Shown here in pieces: positions 47,801-59,162 of a stretch of DNA of 64,000 bases. The stretch spans positions 10,755,542-10,819,541 of the forward strand of contig CM023534.1 in assembly GCA_013350335.1 (NCBI GenBank). The letters run 5' to 3'. Position 1 is the stretch's first letter. Each line of letters starts with the position of its first letter. Position numbers and translations under genes: made by a program. The notes beneath the pieces are model-generated. The model ran no database searches. It saw only the letters and a list, made by a program, of their open reading frames with translations, and was not told where the DNA came from. Source of the stretch: Chimonanthus salicifolius (taxonomy: Eukaryota; Streptophyta; Magnoliopsida; Laurales; Calycanthaceae).

Positions 47801-47926
47801 ATACAGATAAAATTTTAGCTGGTTCTGTCTTATTTGCTCTTTTATACAAGTAATTATTAACTTTTTCAGATTTCATTTTGTAGGGCCACAAAACATCAAG
47901 AACCATCCATGAATTCAAGAAGTTGA
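35889..47926 (+). CDS. MAP70.5: Microtubule-associated protein MAP70 (MAP70-5-like), 11 coding exons
   Basis: Exons: 35889-35988, 38575-38660, 39305-39370, 39471-39641, 40030-40200, 40287-40442, 44233-44379, 45462-45533, 45642-46250, 47338-47486 and 47884-47926. They sum to 1770 nt with phase kept throughout, giving 589 aa. An in-frame ATG at 35877 would add four residues. MAP70 proteins are plant-specific coiled-coil proteins that bind cortical microtubules. MAP70-5 and MAP70-1 in Arabidopsis help set secondary wall pattern in xylem. Visible landmarks are LNRLQNQLKDKDRELG (residues 25-40), NLEIKKLVNEKKEALAAQFA (85-104), EENRILDKTNRQKVAEVEKL (199-218), VATVVANEWK (270-279), MPVKQWLEERRFLQ (286-299), a low-complexity basic linker with KRSTSQPRPS (374-383), and a C-terminal coil ending at residue 589. 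The N-terminal RLQNQL and VSANRVATVVANEWK wording favours MAP70-5 over MAP70-1 to -4, which carry a longer N-terminus. All introns are GT-AG except intron 5, which appears GC-AG. The assignment is from memory of the family. Confidence 0.93.
38727..38911 (+). mobile_element. SINE family A in intron 1 to 3 region of the MAP70 gene
   Basis: It lies in intron 2 (between exons ending 38660 and starting 39305). TTGGCTTGGCGG (A box-like) and TGTTCAAGTC (B box-like) are 35-40 bp apart, as in tRNA-derived SINEs. The 3' part with CAGGTGCTCTAAGAGGCCTG matches the copies at 22917 and 28477, and it ends in a 9-base A run. No clean target duplication was seen. Confidence 0.75.
40201..40286 (+). other. Intron 5 of the MAP70 gene with a GC splice donor
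   Basis: Exon 5 must end at ATCTGCCAG (40200) for the conserved EICQ-EEN joint, but the intron then begins GCACAT, not GT. No GT donor exists before the in-frame stop at 40210-40212. The acceptor TTTTTGCAG at 40286 is normal. The intron is only 86 nt. GC-AG introns are a known minor class, though the weak +3 to +6 context here is unusual. Confidence 0.7.
41690..42170 (-). pseudogene. Copia-type gag relic in intron 6 of the MAP70 gene
   Basis: On the minus strand, broken frames read EEKFQEYYVGF, then VLQFLMKLNPDYEAVHANML followed by LLDTDAVLGDF. These match the conserved gag core of plant Ty1/copia elements (the QEYY..F and FL..L.P.YE.V...L patterns). Frameshifts and stops interrupt it, and no protease, integrase or reverse transcriptase motifs were found nearby. 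Inserted antisense to the host gene, it helps explain the 3.8-kb intron. Confidence 0.55.
46521..46690 (+). mobile_element. SINE family B in intron 9 of the MAP70 gene
   Basis: The head AAGGGATAGCTCAGTTGGC is close to a tRNA 5' half including the A box, and GAGTTTGACCTTCCC serves as the B box. It ends in an A-rich tail. The flanking TGATTATC occurs at 46513-46520 and 46691-46698, a perfect 8-bp (possibly longer) target duplication. It is the only copy of this family in the window with a complete head. Confidence 0.85.
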
Positions 47927-48130
47927 GGTTACTTGGAGGCGCAGCCTGATTAGCCATTTGTTGTGAATCTTTTTTCTTTTTCTGTATATATTTCAAGGAT
48001 AAGTGATTCATCGGTTGGCAAATAAATGTTTGGATTGGTGAGAAAGGGTGGACATTTGAAATTAAGAAAGTGAGGCCAGATCATTCTGTAAAAGCCAATA
48101 CAACTTTCTATGTAAATTGTTCATTTGGTT
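47927..48130 (+). other. 3' untranslated region of the MAP70 gene
   Basis: AATAAA at 48021-48026, 95 nt after the stop codon, is a candidate polyadenylation signal. The text beyond is T-rich, as plant 3' ends usually are. Confidence 0.5.
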
Positions 48131-49878
48131 TTATGCTTGGATGTTCACCTAATGTTGTTCTATACTCGAAATAGTTTTGAATAAATACACTAAGTTCTTG
48201 GAAGCCTGTCTGATCTTGAATGAAGATGATGTAGAAGGATCTTCCCTTTAAATATGGTAGCTTAATCATCGACAAATTAGCAGCCTTAATCCTGTTTTAT
48301 CATATAACAGGGCTTTTGAGCATGTTTGGTCTCTTACTAATGCAACACAACAATCCATTACAATAAGTAATGACCTGCACGCTAGGTTGGACGGTATTAC
48401 CCTGTGTAGTTAGGCATGGGGCCCACCAAAAGGGTGGTGATGGACCTGTTTTCCTTTTATATGTTATCCACCAAAAATCACATTGATTAGTGGTCAAGTC
48501 ATGTTTTTAAAGGCATAAAATTTAGAAATTAAAATAATTTAAAATGAAATTTTTTTGAGAGTTTTAAAAATACGACTTCATCAATTCGATCAAGGTGATT
48601 TTTATTAGACAACATATTGAAAGTAAAACTATTCCAACAATTCCATCACCACACTATTTGATAGGTCCCACGCCTAAGTGTACACGGTACTACATGCCAC
48701 CTTGTGTGCGGGTGAACATCTCATATGACAAAAAAAATCCACAACCAAAACATTGTGACGCAGAACACCTTCCATTATGTCAGGAAAAAGAACATAGTAG
48801 AACATTGGAACTTTTGACTTTCAAGGCGATAAGTTTGATGTCATTGAACAAGGATTGAAGTTTCCAAGGTGTCGACTTGGACCTTACGAGCCCTGAAATC
48901 TCTGTTTCTCATATGGTAGGATCTATTGGCCCACTATATGCCATATATCCAAAATATATTCTAAATGTTACCTCGAGCTAAGCATAATCTACTACTTTAG
49001 TAGTCACTATTTTTTTTCTTTCTGTTTAGGACTGAAATTCAAGTACGTCGGGTGGGACTTTGATAAACTCAACTCAATTCATATAAAAAATGATTGAGCT
49101 CGGTCCAACCCGACCCGACCCGACTTAGAGTCCGAGAATCAGCCCAACCCGACTTAGCCAAATTAAAAAAAAAAAACAACTTAAAATAAATAAATTAAAA
49201 AATACTTGAACCGAAGCTTCGGGAGAAGGGATGATGGTCGGTGATGGAGAACAAAGCAGAAGAGTAACATGTGGAAGAACTATGGCTGGGTTAGGGAATT
49301 TTGGCCTTTGAAAGATCAAACCACGGCCAAAAACCTATGTAGCTTCGTTTTTAGCTTGAATGCATACAGGGTGATGAGAACGTTGGATAAAGACGCCATT
49401 CCCAGTGAAAGACCTAGTTGTTGAATTTAACAATTGATGTCCTAAGTGATGGATGAAAATTCAACCACTATTCCTGATAGTCAAAAGCTCAAGACAATGT
49501 TACAGCTACTCCTAAGACCAAACTACCATTACATGTAAGCTTGGAGAAACCACATTGCACAATTGATTGAATGAACTGATAGATTTCCTACTTAAATTGA
49601 TTATCATAAAAAAAATATATATAATAATGAGCAGATACAAGGGTGCCTGCCATTGATGAAAAATAGCAAGATACTAGCATATAATCCAAAATTAATTGGA
49701 AAACAAGCTATTGACAATGTTGCCAGTCCAACTGATTTAAAAAAAAAAAAGAATGGGGCTATAACATAAAACAATCATTACAAAAACTGTACATGTGTGT
49801 GAAAGGTTAAACATTAGATAGCAATCATGTTCCCTCATTACAAGTATCCTCCTTCACCATACTATACAAAAACTTCCT
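48131..49878. other. Intergenic spacer
   Basis: CCCGACCCGACCCGAC near 49110-49122 is a word common in plant transposon debris, and 48610-48700 is loosely like 26790-26860. No gene is supported. Confidence 0.35.
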
Positions 49879-49881
49879 TTA

Positions 49882-50410
49882 CAATGCATCCTGCACAACC
49901 TGAATCAATCTAACGAGAAGCCAATGCTTAAATTCCTGTCTTCCCGGTTTAGCCAAAAAAAAAACAGCAATACTATTGGCAGACCACCTAAGTGACAAAA
50001 TGAAACACCACGATCTTGATAAAGCCTTCACTTCCCTTGCAATTGTAGAAATTTTTCTGTGGTGCTCTACTCCTCTGCCAGATGATTCTCCTCCTATGAT
50101 ATGCTTTCTTTGAAAGTTTTCTTCGACGATCTCCAATGCCTCTCCTGTTGGTAATAACTAAACTTCATTAGATTCTCCTCCCCGAAAAGTAGGCTTTAAT
50201 TTATTTTTCAAAGGAGATACTATCTACACCAGCTGGCCCTCGTTTTCCTTTGGTAGCCCCATCCACATTAAACGTAAGACGATCCTCTTGAGGTTTCTTC
50301 CATCTCTTCAACCTTTTCCTGTGCAATCCTCCGTCTGTGCAAGCTCTCCAGTCCTTCACTCAATCAGAAACAGTTTGCCATTTTGAAAACTTCTGGTGCC
50401 AAATTTTCTT
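49882..50410 (-). pseudogene. LINE RNase H domain relic
   Basis: On the minus strand, frames with interruptions read KRWKKPQEDRLTFNVDGATK, then GKRGPAGVD (about 50320-50230), and later LRWSANSIAVFFLAKPGR (about 49990-49935). This is the RNase H domain of plant L1-type non-LTR elements. The first catalytic Asp in NVDGA is kept, unlike in the gene at 3937. Stops and a frameshift separate the two halves. The reverse transcriptase part was not recognised. Confidence 0.6.
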
Positions 50411-51536
50411 TCCCTTCAATTATCCTGCCATTACACTCTTTCGACATCGACTATAAGACAGTGAAATGCATAGTATGACTGAATTTACTGCAAATTGTAA
50501 CATTAGGCAGAAGGGATGTCATATCAAGTATGCAGTGCATATGGGTGACATATAATGAAAGCCACATTTGATGAGATGCTGGGCTGTTCAAAGTTTTTCG
50601 TTCCTCTCATGGATGGTTGGGAACTGGTACATTTAATAAGAAAGACCAGGTCACATGGAAATCATGAAATACTTGCAATAGCTTTGGTCACATGGAACGT
50701 GACAAAGGGAGAACTATCAACGATACCTGTCAATCATATCTCTAATGACTCGTTGTAGTCTACAATCAAATTTGAAGAGTACATCAGCAGCAGCTCCTTA
50801 AAGAGAGAAGCAGTGGTATAAGTGTTCAAAATGGCCCAGTTGTATTCTAATTTATAACCAGACGTGATTGGTTGCAGTTGGCTTTATGCCGTATTAATCT
50901 GTCAGTCAATTCATTCTATCGGTACTAGTCATTGTGAAGCTTTTCAACTTTTTTTCTTAAAAAAATTCAATTTACCTCCATTTAAAAAAATGATGAGATA
51001 CCCTTTTTTCCTTTGGCCTTACCATCTATTTTAGACCAGCAATTGCTGTTGACAATAATTTAGGGTGGGACAGCAAATCACACCTGACATTTTTTTTTTC
51101 TAATTTCCATGTCCCCAGAGGCATAGCTACACAAACAACCATCCCCCTGGCAAAATATGGAAACTGCTTCGATTGGGAATATCTAAGAGCACTCATAGTT
51201 TTGATAAATCACTTGATCACCATGATCGCAACATCATCTCATCCATCTGGGGTCAACTTAGTGAGTTCTACTTCACCAAACATCCTTATTTAGGCTATGT
51301 TCTCCATCACTCAAAACAATACCTTTTCTTAAAAAAAAAAAAAATGAAGAGGAAAGAAAAACAAACTAAATGAAGCAAACAAACCACAAGGAAGGAGAGG
51401 CAAACAAAACACAAGAAAATTCTTATCCGCGCGTAAACATAAAAGGTTGAAAATTTCTAGAAGATATCTGACCATCTAATGGATTGCATTTCTCATACAA
51501 TTTTTAATGTCAGGAAGTGGAGTTTTTCACCTTAGT
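50411..51536. other. Spacer between the converging MAP70 and PPR genes
   Basis: It includes the 3' flank of the PPR gene (just below 51537). No gene is supported. The plus-strand frame at 50555-50758 has no family features. Confidence 0.4.
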
Positions 51537-53675
51537 CTATGCAGTAACTAGTTCAGGTGAATTCCTTGACTGCAACCATGACTCAGCTGCAACCTTTGTG
51601 GTCAAAAACCAACCAGCCTTACCTGGTGCTTCATGAAATGGAGCATTCAATTCCCTCAAATGGGACTCAAATACAGCTGCTAGTGCATTCTCAGAATACT
51701 TATGCCTCCCATGACCCGTGTGAATACCAAGCAATGGAGGCAGCTCCTCCCCATCCTCTATAGCTTTTGACAAGTCATTCATCCAAACATGTAATGCAGT
51801 CAACGCTGCCCCAAGTGAGAGACTCCTAAGATGCAACGACCATTGTGTAGGAGATTTCGACTGAATTGCAGTATATATCTCAAGTGCAAGACCCAAATCT
51901 AACAGTTCACAAGATTTTTCCAGTAGATTGAGATTCACACAAAGATCGATTAAGCAATTACAATATGCTTTTCTTACATCGTTGCCAACATCTCTAAGAA
52001 GTTTCTCAGCTTCTTCTTTCAAAACCCCATCGCCAATTTCCTCCTCCACCACGAGCTTCACAACAGAACCCAAATCAGCATTTGCCCGTTCAACACAACC
52101 AATCAGTTTCCCAAGCTCTTCTCTTGGGGTCTGCGTCATCACATTCAAAAGACACCCACAAAACCGAGCATCTGGATGTATACCCAATTCCAAAAGCTGA
52201 TCAAATGTTCTGACAACATCATCTGTCTGCTTTGCCTTCCCGTAGCATTGGATCAGTGACGTCAGAACAAAGATATTGGGCTCGAATCCCGATTCAGTCA
52301 TCTTCTTCAACATGCACTCGGCCTCCAAGACTTGCCCACTACATGAATATATGGTAATCAAAGACGAAAAGCTCCAACTATCCGGCTTACAGGACTCAGA
52401 CCTCTCCATCTCTTCAAAAATCTCAATGGCATTATCAACAAGTCCTATATCAGCACACATTGCCAAGAGAGTGTTGTACAAAATAACATTGAAGTCCATT
52501 CCCTTCTCTTTCATCTCTCTATACACCTCAAGTGCATCACCAGAATAGCGTGCCTTTCCGTATGCCCGCAAAAGTGCAGCATATGTAGTCCAATTTGGAA
52601 TAAACCCACTTCCACTCATCTCTCTATAAAGGTTCTTCACCTGCCAAGGCCGCCCTGCCCGTCCCATAGCATCCAATAAAGTGTTGTATATAACCAAGTT
52701 TGGCTTAACACCAAGAGCCTTCATTTCTTCATAGACATTCAACGCACCATCAAAATTACCAGACATAGAATAAACCCTAATCAAGGTTGAGAAAGTCACG
52801 AGGTCGAGACGCCACCTTTCCTTCCTTGCTTGATCATACAACTTCAGGGCCATGTCCACATTGCCTGCCCGCCCATATGCATCAATCATTGCTGAATATG
52901 TGACATCGTCCGGAATACACCCAAACTCAGGCATTTTCTCAAACCATTCAACAGCCTTATTAGGCAAAGAACAACGCCTTGCAGTATTAATTACTGTTGA
53001 AAACGTCACATTGTCAAACTTTATCCCTCTTTCAATCATCTCTTTCAGCAGTTCCTCTGCTCCATTCCAGTTCCTACTCTTCCTAAAAACCTTCAGCATA
53101 ACATTGTATAGTATCACCTCACGCTTTGGTTTCGACTTCTTCTGGAAGTAGCGAAGCGCGAGGAGCGCAACTTCGGCACTTTCCATGTTATTGAGAACAA
53201 TGACAGCGTCTTTTTCTGATGGGTTCTCACCCAAAACAGTTAGAATCTTAGAAACATCTTCTTCAGTGGGGTTACATGAATTTAAGGACTGTGCTAGTTT
53301 TGAAAGAGAAGAGTACCTGAAATCGGAGGATTGACGGTGAAGGAGTGTGGCACGGGGGCTGTTGGGATTTATCCAGATGGAGTTCTTGGATGGAGAGGAA
53401 GATTGAGGGATTTTGGACGAATCTGGAATTGGGTTTTGAGGCTCTTGGGGGTTTGGGTATTGGAGAGAGGAGACATGGGGTTTTAGGTGGAGGATTTTGA
53501 AAAAGAGTGGGGAGAGTTTGGGAGGGTGGTTTTTGGGCCTCCATGGGAAGGGAGAAGAAGAGTTTTGGAAGCTTTGGGTAGAAGAAGAAATGGAACTGGA
53601 GAGAAGAAGATTTGGGGAATGGATGAAATGAGGATGAGAAGTTGAAAGGGGAAGCAGATGAGAAGCCATGTTCAT
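51537..53675 (-). CDS. SVR7: Chloroplast PPR-SMR protein, SVR7-like, single exon, 712 aa
   Basis: This is a P-class pentatricopeptide repeat protein with a C-terminal SMR domain, expected in chloroplasts, where SVR7 of Arabidopsis (At4g16390) supports plastid RNA processing and translation of ATP synthase mRNAs. The N-terminus (1-75) is Ser/Pro/His-rich with few acidic residues, as a transit peptide should be. Met1 is followed by Met3 (MNMASHLL), and the family usually begins MASHL, so Met3 may also serve. Nine 35-residue PPRs run from about 187 to 502, for example VILYNVMLKVFRKS (187-200) and LVIYNTLLDAMGRAGRPWQV (327-346). The link NVMTQTPREELGKLIGCVER (511-530) and the SMR domain (about 613-700) with LHLRSLSLGAALTAL and TGHGRHKYS follow. 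Length and order match the family, with no break. Upstream, a probable solo LTR lies 197 bp away. Confidence 0.95.
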   Translation of the reverse strand: MNMASHLLPLSTSHPHFIHSPNLLLSSSISSSTQSFQNSSSPFPWRPKNHPPKLSPLFFKILHLKPHVSSLQYPNPQEPQNPIPDSSKIPQSSSPSKNSIWINPNSPRATLLHRQSSDFRYSSLSKLAQSLNSCNPTEEDVSKILTVLGENPSEKDAVIVLNNMESAEVALLALRYFQKKSKPKREVILYNVMLKVFRKSRNWNGAEELLKEMIERGIKFDNVTFSTVINTARRCSLPNKAVEWFEKMPEFGCIPDDVTYSAMIDAYGRAGNVDMALKLYDQARKERWRLDLVTFSTLIRVYSMSGNFDGALNVYEEMKALGVKPNLVIYNTLLDAMGRAGRPWQVKNLYREMSGSGFIPNWTTYAALLRAYGKARYSGDALEVYREMKEKGMDFNVILYNTLLAMCADIGLVDNAIEIFEEMERSESCKPDSWSFSSLITIYSCSGQVLEAECMLKKMTESGFEPNIFVLTSLIQCYGKAKQTDDVVRTFDQLLELGIHPDARFCGCLLNVMTQTPREELGKLIGCVERANADLGSVVKLVVEEEIGDGVLKEEAEKLLRDVGNDVRKAYCNCLIDLCVNLNLLEKSCELLDLGLALEIYTAIQSKSPTQWSLHLRSLSLGAALTALHVWMNDLSKAIEDGEELPPLLGIHTGHGRHKYSENALAAVFESHLRELNAPFHEAPGKAGWFLTTKVAAESWLQSRNSPELVTA

Positions 53676-53871
53676 ATTTCCACTCCCTCTCCAGTTAGCT
53701 TCAACGGTTCAGACCTTCTAGAGAGAAAAAACCAAGAATCAGCCCTTATCAGTGATCTTTACCATTATTACCAAAATGCCCTTACAATTGAGAAATTATT
53801 TATGATTTTTTTTAAACCTTAAGAGTTTCAAGTGAAACTTTACGTTAATTACTTACGATCATAAGAAGATC
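53676..53871 (-). promoter_or_regulatory. Remaining proximal promoter and leader of the PPR gene
   Basis: Only 196 bp separate the start codon from the LTR. Plus-strand CTTCTAGAGAGAAAAAACC and nearby text may be leader. No confident TATA box was picked out, so essential promoter elements may lie in this short piece or within the LTR. Confidence 0.35.
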
Positions 53872-56800
53872 TGTCACGCCCCGGCCCGACCAATGGGTCC
53901 AGAACGCGATTGATTTTTTTTTTTTTTGATAAGGTAAGTAAACTAAACCACAAGCACTCTTACTGGCCCGGATCAACAGTTAGGCCCAGCGGTTACACAT
54001 CAGCCGGTTAAGTGGACTCAAACATGTACCATATGTCTGCCCCAAAGACAAAGCAAACACAACAATAACATCCACTCATAATATGATCAAACAGATACCA
54101 ACATTGATTAATCAATCATAACATGGTCTCAAATGGCAACATAGCCGATTACAACATTTAAACATAAATTAAGTACCACATCCGGTACTTAATACAAAAA
54201 CAACGGTTCCTAGAACCAACAGAAAGATCAGGGCATTCCTCTCCGGGGGAATTCCAAAACATTGCTTTAGCTCAAACGCCCTAAGCCTGAAAGAGAGGTC
54301 CTCCTCCTCGGGTTCATCGCCTGAAAGGTGAGTGGTGTGAGCTAACTAGCCCAGTGAAGGATAATTAACAATGCACATTAAGTAAATAGTAAAACAGGTT
54401 AGCAACAGTTCAATATCACATGCTTGATAACAGTAAGCAATATCTCAAATAAGATAATAACATCATCAACTATCAATTACTGCCATTATCTACCGTAACG
54501 CCTGTCGACTACACTGAGACCAGTATTAAGTCCCGACACGGTCAGAATACATCCTTGCAAGTACATCTCCGGCTCTTAAACTTAGCCGATACTGACACCC
54601 GCAAGTCAGCAACTGACGACAGCATGGTCCGCCCATGGTCCAGTAGACATAAACCATCTCTCATATGGCCGATATTGGTTCAATAGCCCAGGTACGTGGA
54701 AGCAGTCTTACATACACATACGGTCAACACCGTAATATCAAATCATCACAGCACTCTTACCATAGTGCAACATGTATAGGCACATGAGTGGGTTCATCAA
54801 AACCGAAACCACTCATTGCTCAATATAACACCTGTTTACAAAATCTGCAGAGTTAAGTTCCCTCACGGTGATCGTGTGGTTTCGCGGTCTCTGTCAAACA
54901 ACATACAAGTGCACAATCAATATACATATCAGATACGTACATATACGTAGTATTTGGAAATCACACGTTCTCCCACAAAATATCCAGGGTTCATGGAAAT
55001 GAGTCTCCTACTTGGTTTCTAGCATTTTTAAATCATCCACAAGATAATAATATAATAATAAAAAGGGGCTCAGTCCAAACTCATATTGTCTTCTGGGCAT
55101 TGACCAGATTGACGTATTGAGTGAGGTCTAGATCCTCGGGTCACTTCTCGGTTGTCTTCTGGATAGGACCAGAGCTGACATTTTGAGTAAGCCTCGAGGT
55201 CACCCAGTGCCCGACTATAGTGCCGGCCTGAAAGTGAATCACTCAGTTCCCGACTAATGTCGGACTGAAAGCGGATACAATAATATTTACACTATAAATA
55301 ATAAGAGAAAGGGGTTAGTACAGTTTTATTTAACAAGGGGGTATAAACCATCACATCACATAATCTAACGAAATAATAATTTTTTTTTTGAATAAAATAA
55401 TAATATTTAAATATTTAATTATTTATTCATTTTTTTTCCTTCGGTGGGAACCACCATTTGAAATCATAAGCAACCATATTCTCAAATAAAAATATATATA
55501 TTTTTTTTGGAATAAAATAATAATATTTAATTATTTAATCATTTATTCATTTATTTTATTATTTTATTACTATATATATATATTTTTTTCCAATGGGAAC
55601 CAACCTTTTAAAAGCACAGCAATATCAAAAAATAAATTTTTTTTTTTTTTTCCATTTTTTTTTTCTCTTTCTTCTTCCTCTTCTTCTTCCCCGTTCACTG
55701 TCTGCAACAGACAGTGAACGGCCGGTGAACAGTAAAACCGAAAATGGAAAATGGGAGATTTTCGGGACTCGGTTTTTACATCTGACCGGTCCGATGGATT
55801 CCTCCGGGAGTCCTCTTTCCATAGGGAGAGGTTTGAAGCTTTGAAACTCAGTGAGCCATCCGATCTTAACACCGGAAGCTCACTGATACGAGGAACCCTA
55901 AAATATTCCCTAAATTTTTGAAATCGATTTAGCCAAATTCAAAATTTTTTTATTCAAAACCGATCGAAATTGAAAGGGGAATGCAGTGGTTACCTTGGAT
56001 TGAATTTCTGGGCTGAAATCCGGATTTTTGGAAAATCTTTTCCTCTAAGTAACAGTAAAAAAAAGGGTCTCAGCTGGTTTTTTTTTTTTTTTTGCTAAGA
56101 AAAACAGAGACGAGACAGAGAGAATGGAAACAAATTGGTGGGAGTTAAAACCGAAGATTTAGCCGAAATTTATAGGGTTTTTCGGCCAGAAAATCCGGCA
56201 CGCGCGATGCGACGGGACTTTGGAAAATCGCCGGAAAATCGGGCAACAGGGGCCTGCCGCGGCTGATGGTGCTACAGTAACAGAGGTTTTCTGCTGTTTG
56301 CAAATCAGCCCTTCAAGGTTTTCTAAATTGCAAAAAGGGCCTAGTTTTCATAAAAACTGATTTTTAAACTAAAAGTAATAAATTAAAAACTTAAAAACCT
56401 GATCCAACCTTACAGATAGGTTGGGTTTTAAAAATATTAATCACCATAAAAATTTCAGATTTTATCTCTTATTAAAAATCATTTATTTAAATAAAATTCA
56501 TATTTTACCCATAATTACTTAATTAAACAAATGTAAAAATAACTAATTTGTAAATCTTATTTTGAAGTGAAATGAAATAACTAGACCATTCTTAAAATGG
56601 TCTACCATAAAATACTAATTTCAAAATTTATTTCATTTTCAAAACCCTTTAAAATAATTAATACTCCCTTTCGGGGTTTTGCCGGCGATATTTAAATATT
56701 ATTTTCTGAAAATAATTTTATTTTAAAATCAGAAATGCAAATCCTTAATTAAGGAAAACATTATTCACCAATAATATTCACAAAATCACACAATTTATAA

Positions 56801-56988
56801 AAATATACACAACAAGTGGTAAATTACCAAAATGCCCCTCCAGCTCGATGAGCTGAATCACTGAGTTTTCGGGCTCAGATCGGGCCAAACTTGGGCTTTC
56901 CTCGAAGCCCTAACCAAAAACCTCAATATCAACCGATTAAACAAGATTAACGAGCTAAAACTCGCCTAATCCGAGGCAGGGTATTACA
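53872..56988. mobile_element. Probable solo LTR, 3.1 kb
   Basis: It starts TGTCACGCCCCGGCCCGACC and ends GGCAGGGTATTACA, so it has TG..CA ends on either strand (the reverse begins TGTAATACCCTGCC). It is flanked by a perfect 5-bp duplication AGATC (53867-53871 and 56989-56993). No gag-pol motifs, primer-binding site or second LTR lie within or beside it. 5-bp duplication plus TG..CA is the LTR-retrotransposon signature, and this end style is common in plant gypsy elements. The length is large for a solo LTR. Orientation is undecided. Internal features are a 14-bp hairpin (55691-55721) and AT-rich near-repeats at 55370-55620. Confidence 0.75.
55691..55721. repeat. 14-bp perfect hairpin in the solo LTR
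   Basis: CCGTTCACTGTCTG, loop CAA, CAGACAGTGAACGG. It is GC-balanced and stands out from the AT-rich surroundings. A second partial copy of the arm (GGTGAACAGT) follows at once. Confidence 0.8.
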
Positions 56989-56993
56989 AGATC

Positions 56994-59050
56994 TATATTT
57001 AAATTATTTTCAGTAACTCATTTTGATTATTATTTTAAAAGCACAGTATAAATGAATTTTATTTATGATCAACATTACCACCATTATCATGATCGAAACA
57101 TGTATTCAATCTAAGGTACACTCACAATTTAATTTTTGCAAATTAAATTTTATGGACAAATTTCCTAACAGTGTTTGTTTCATTTAAAGAAATAATTTTT
57201 AATTTAATCTAAGGATGAGCACAAATTTATATTAAGATGGAGAAAATATATAAATATAGCTAAACAAATGCCATCAATAAGAAATTGCACCTATTTTAAA
57301 CTCATTTAAAAGTATAACCTATACAACCTAGAGTGTCATTAAAGAAATTCTTGTATGAAAATTTTCTTTAATCTTTAGTGGTGAATTAAAATAAAATTTT
57401 ATTCAATCTTTTAAATATATGATTATACTCTTTATTATAAAATAGAGCTAAAATGATTAGGATTTTTTTTAAAAAAACATCTCATATATATTTCAACTAA
57501 GGACATCACTCGCAATATATAGTCAGTCTCACTATAAGAGAGTCCTTTAAAACTTTCTTAAGAGTGCTAATATATTTTTAGAAGATGTTAACCTTATCAC
57601 AAGTCATTTGATTTATATCTTAATTAACCTTTAAAAATATAATCAAGGCTGCTTTTGGATGGAGAGCAATTTCATCGGCAAGTGCATCCAGGGGTAAGGG
57701 TTTTCAAAAATGAATACTCTTTGCATAGAAAGGGTATTCAAAAAGTGATAAAAGAGGGGCAGAGAGATGTATTATTCCATAACTCCCTCAATTTACCAAA
57801 TAAGAATAACGGGAGGTTACCTCCTATCCCGTAGCCTTTAGTGATTTGTCATAAGCATTTGCTATTCCGCACAACCCCATATGGTATGATCAATAATTTG
57901 AAATTCTAAGATAGAATTCGATTTTTTGAAAGTAATAGTATCTTGTTAATTCAGAATTCAAGTTTTGGATCATATAAATTATAAGTTTATTCTGTTATAG
58001 CTAATAACTTTAACATATGTAACCGAGCATAAAAGAGCTGTTGGAATTCCACAAATCTTAGAATTCAAAGAACCTATTAGTTTCAAATTTTAAAAATATT
58101 AATTAATAATTTCTTTATCAAAGTACTGATAAAAGGATAAAAACTTTTAAATGGCGCTTATAGGTGATTACAGTCTCCAACAAATGAATGCTACATATTT
58201 CGGTGAAAATTACAAGACAGAAGAGGAGAACAACGTCTCATGTCTTGTCCTTTTGGCTGAGATCTCCTAAGAATTCTGTAAATATAATTTGATAGGCTTC
58301 TATCAAAATGATATCAAAGGTAGGTTTGAAAGATTTTGACTTGTATACAGTAATTATATAATTTTATTTTTATTGGATGAGTAAAATTATAATTTTTAAA
58401 GTATTTTAAGATTTTAACTTTATCTGATAATGAAAATTTATTGAATTACATCAATACACTATAAAAATAGATTTATTGTCAAATTCGATGTAGATACAAT
58501 TCATGTGGATTAGATGAGTGCAAAGAAGAGAATGGATTGTATGTTTCATAAATTAAGGTTTGTATGAAGATCTTATATAAATTAATTGTAAGAGAAACTT
58601 ATTATTCATTAAACCATTCAATAATTCACATGAATTACTCCTATATCAATCAAGTGATTATCTACTTAATCCCCACAGACAGAGAACGTATTGTAAGTAG
58701 ATTACCATTGATCTTAATCATAGCTTTTCGATAATCATTATAAAAGGATTTTTTTTTTTTATTTACGTGTGGAAAACCGCAGGATATCCAATATAAAACC
58801 CTCATGGATGAACCCACTACCTCTAGAACACACCAAAGTTAGGATACTTTAAATATGGGCTATTTAACAGTCATATGATATTGACCCGTATCGTTCGATA
58901 CATCATAGTATATAATTTTTCTGAAAAAAATTTGCCATGGATAATGATTTTAAAAAGGTATTGAAGCAAGTATCGAGAACTTATGAGAACTCGGTTTTAT
59001 CTGCTTGTTATTTCTAACAATCTTGTAAAGTCTGTAATCAATTCTCCTCT
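56994..59050. other. Intergenic spacer
   Basis: AT-rich with no gene or complete element recognised. Confidence 0.4.
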
Positions 59051-59051
59051 T

Positions 59052-59130
59052 CTCTCTCTTCTGGTGTGCTAGGCTTTCTTCAAACTTCATCTCTCTCTTC
59101 TGGTGTGCTAGGCTTTCTTCAAACTTCATC
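59052..59130 (-). repeat. Two tandem 39-bp units
   Basis: On the minus strand, the unit encodes MKFEESLAHQKRE twice in frame within a short open frame (58950-59162, 70 aa). The unit is exact apart from the edges. With no recognisable family, this may be a fragment of a coding exon or chance. Confidence 0.6.
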
Positions 59131-59162
59131 TCTTGGGTAGACTCTTCTCCTGTTAATTTCAT

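Noticed and set aside
53272..53544. Alternate frames of 90-100 aa inside the PPR gene on both strands
   Set aside because: They are shadows of the well-supported 712-aa frame.
55570..55872. 100-aa minus-strand frame in the 3.1-kb LTR
   Set aside because: It runs through homopolymer and purine-rich tracts and shows no gag or pol motif.
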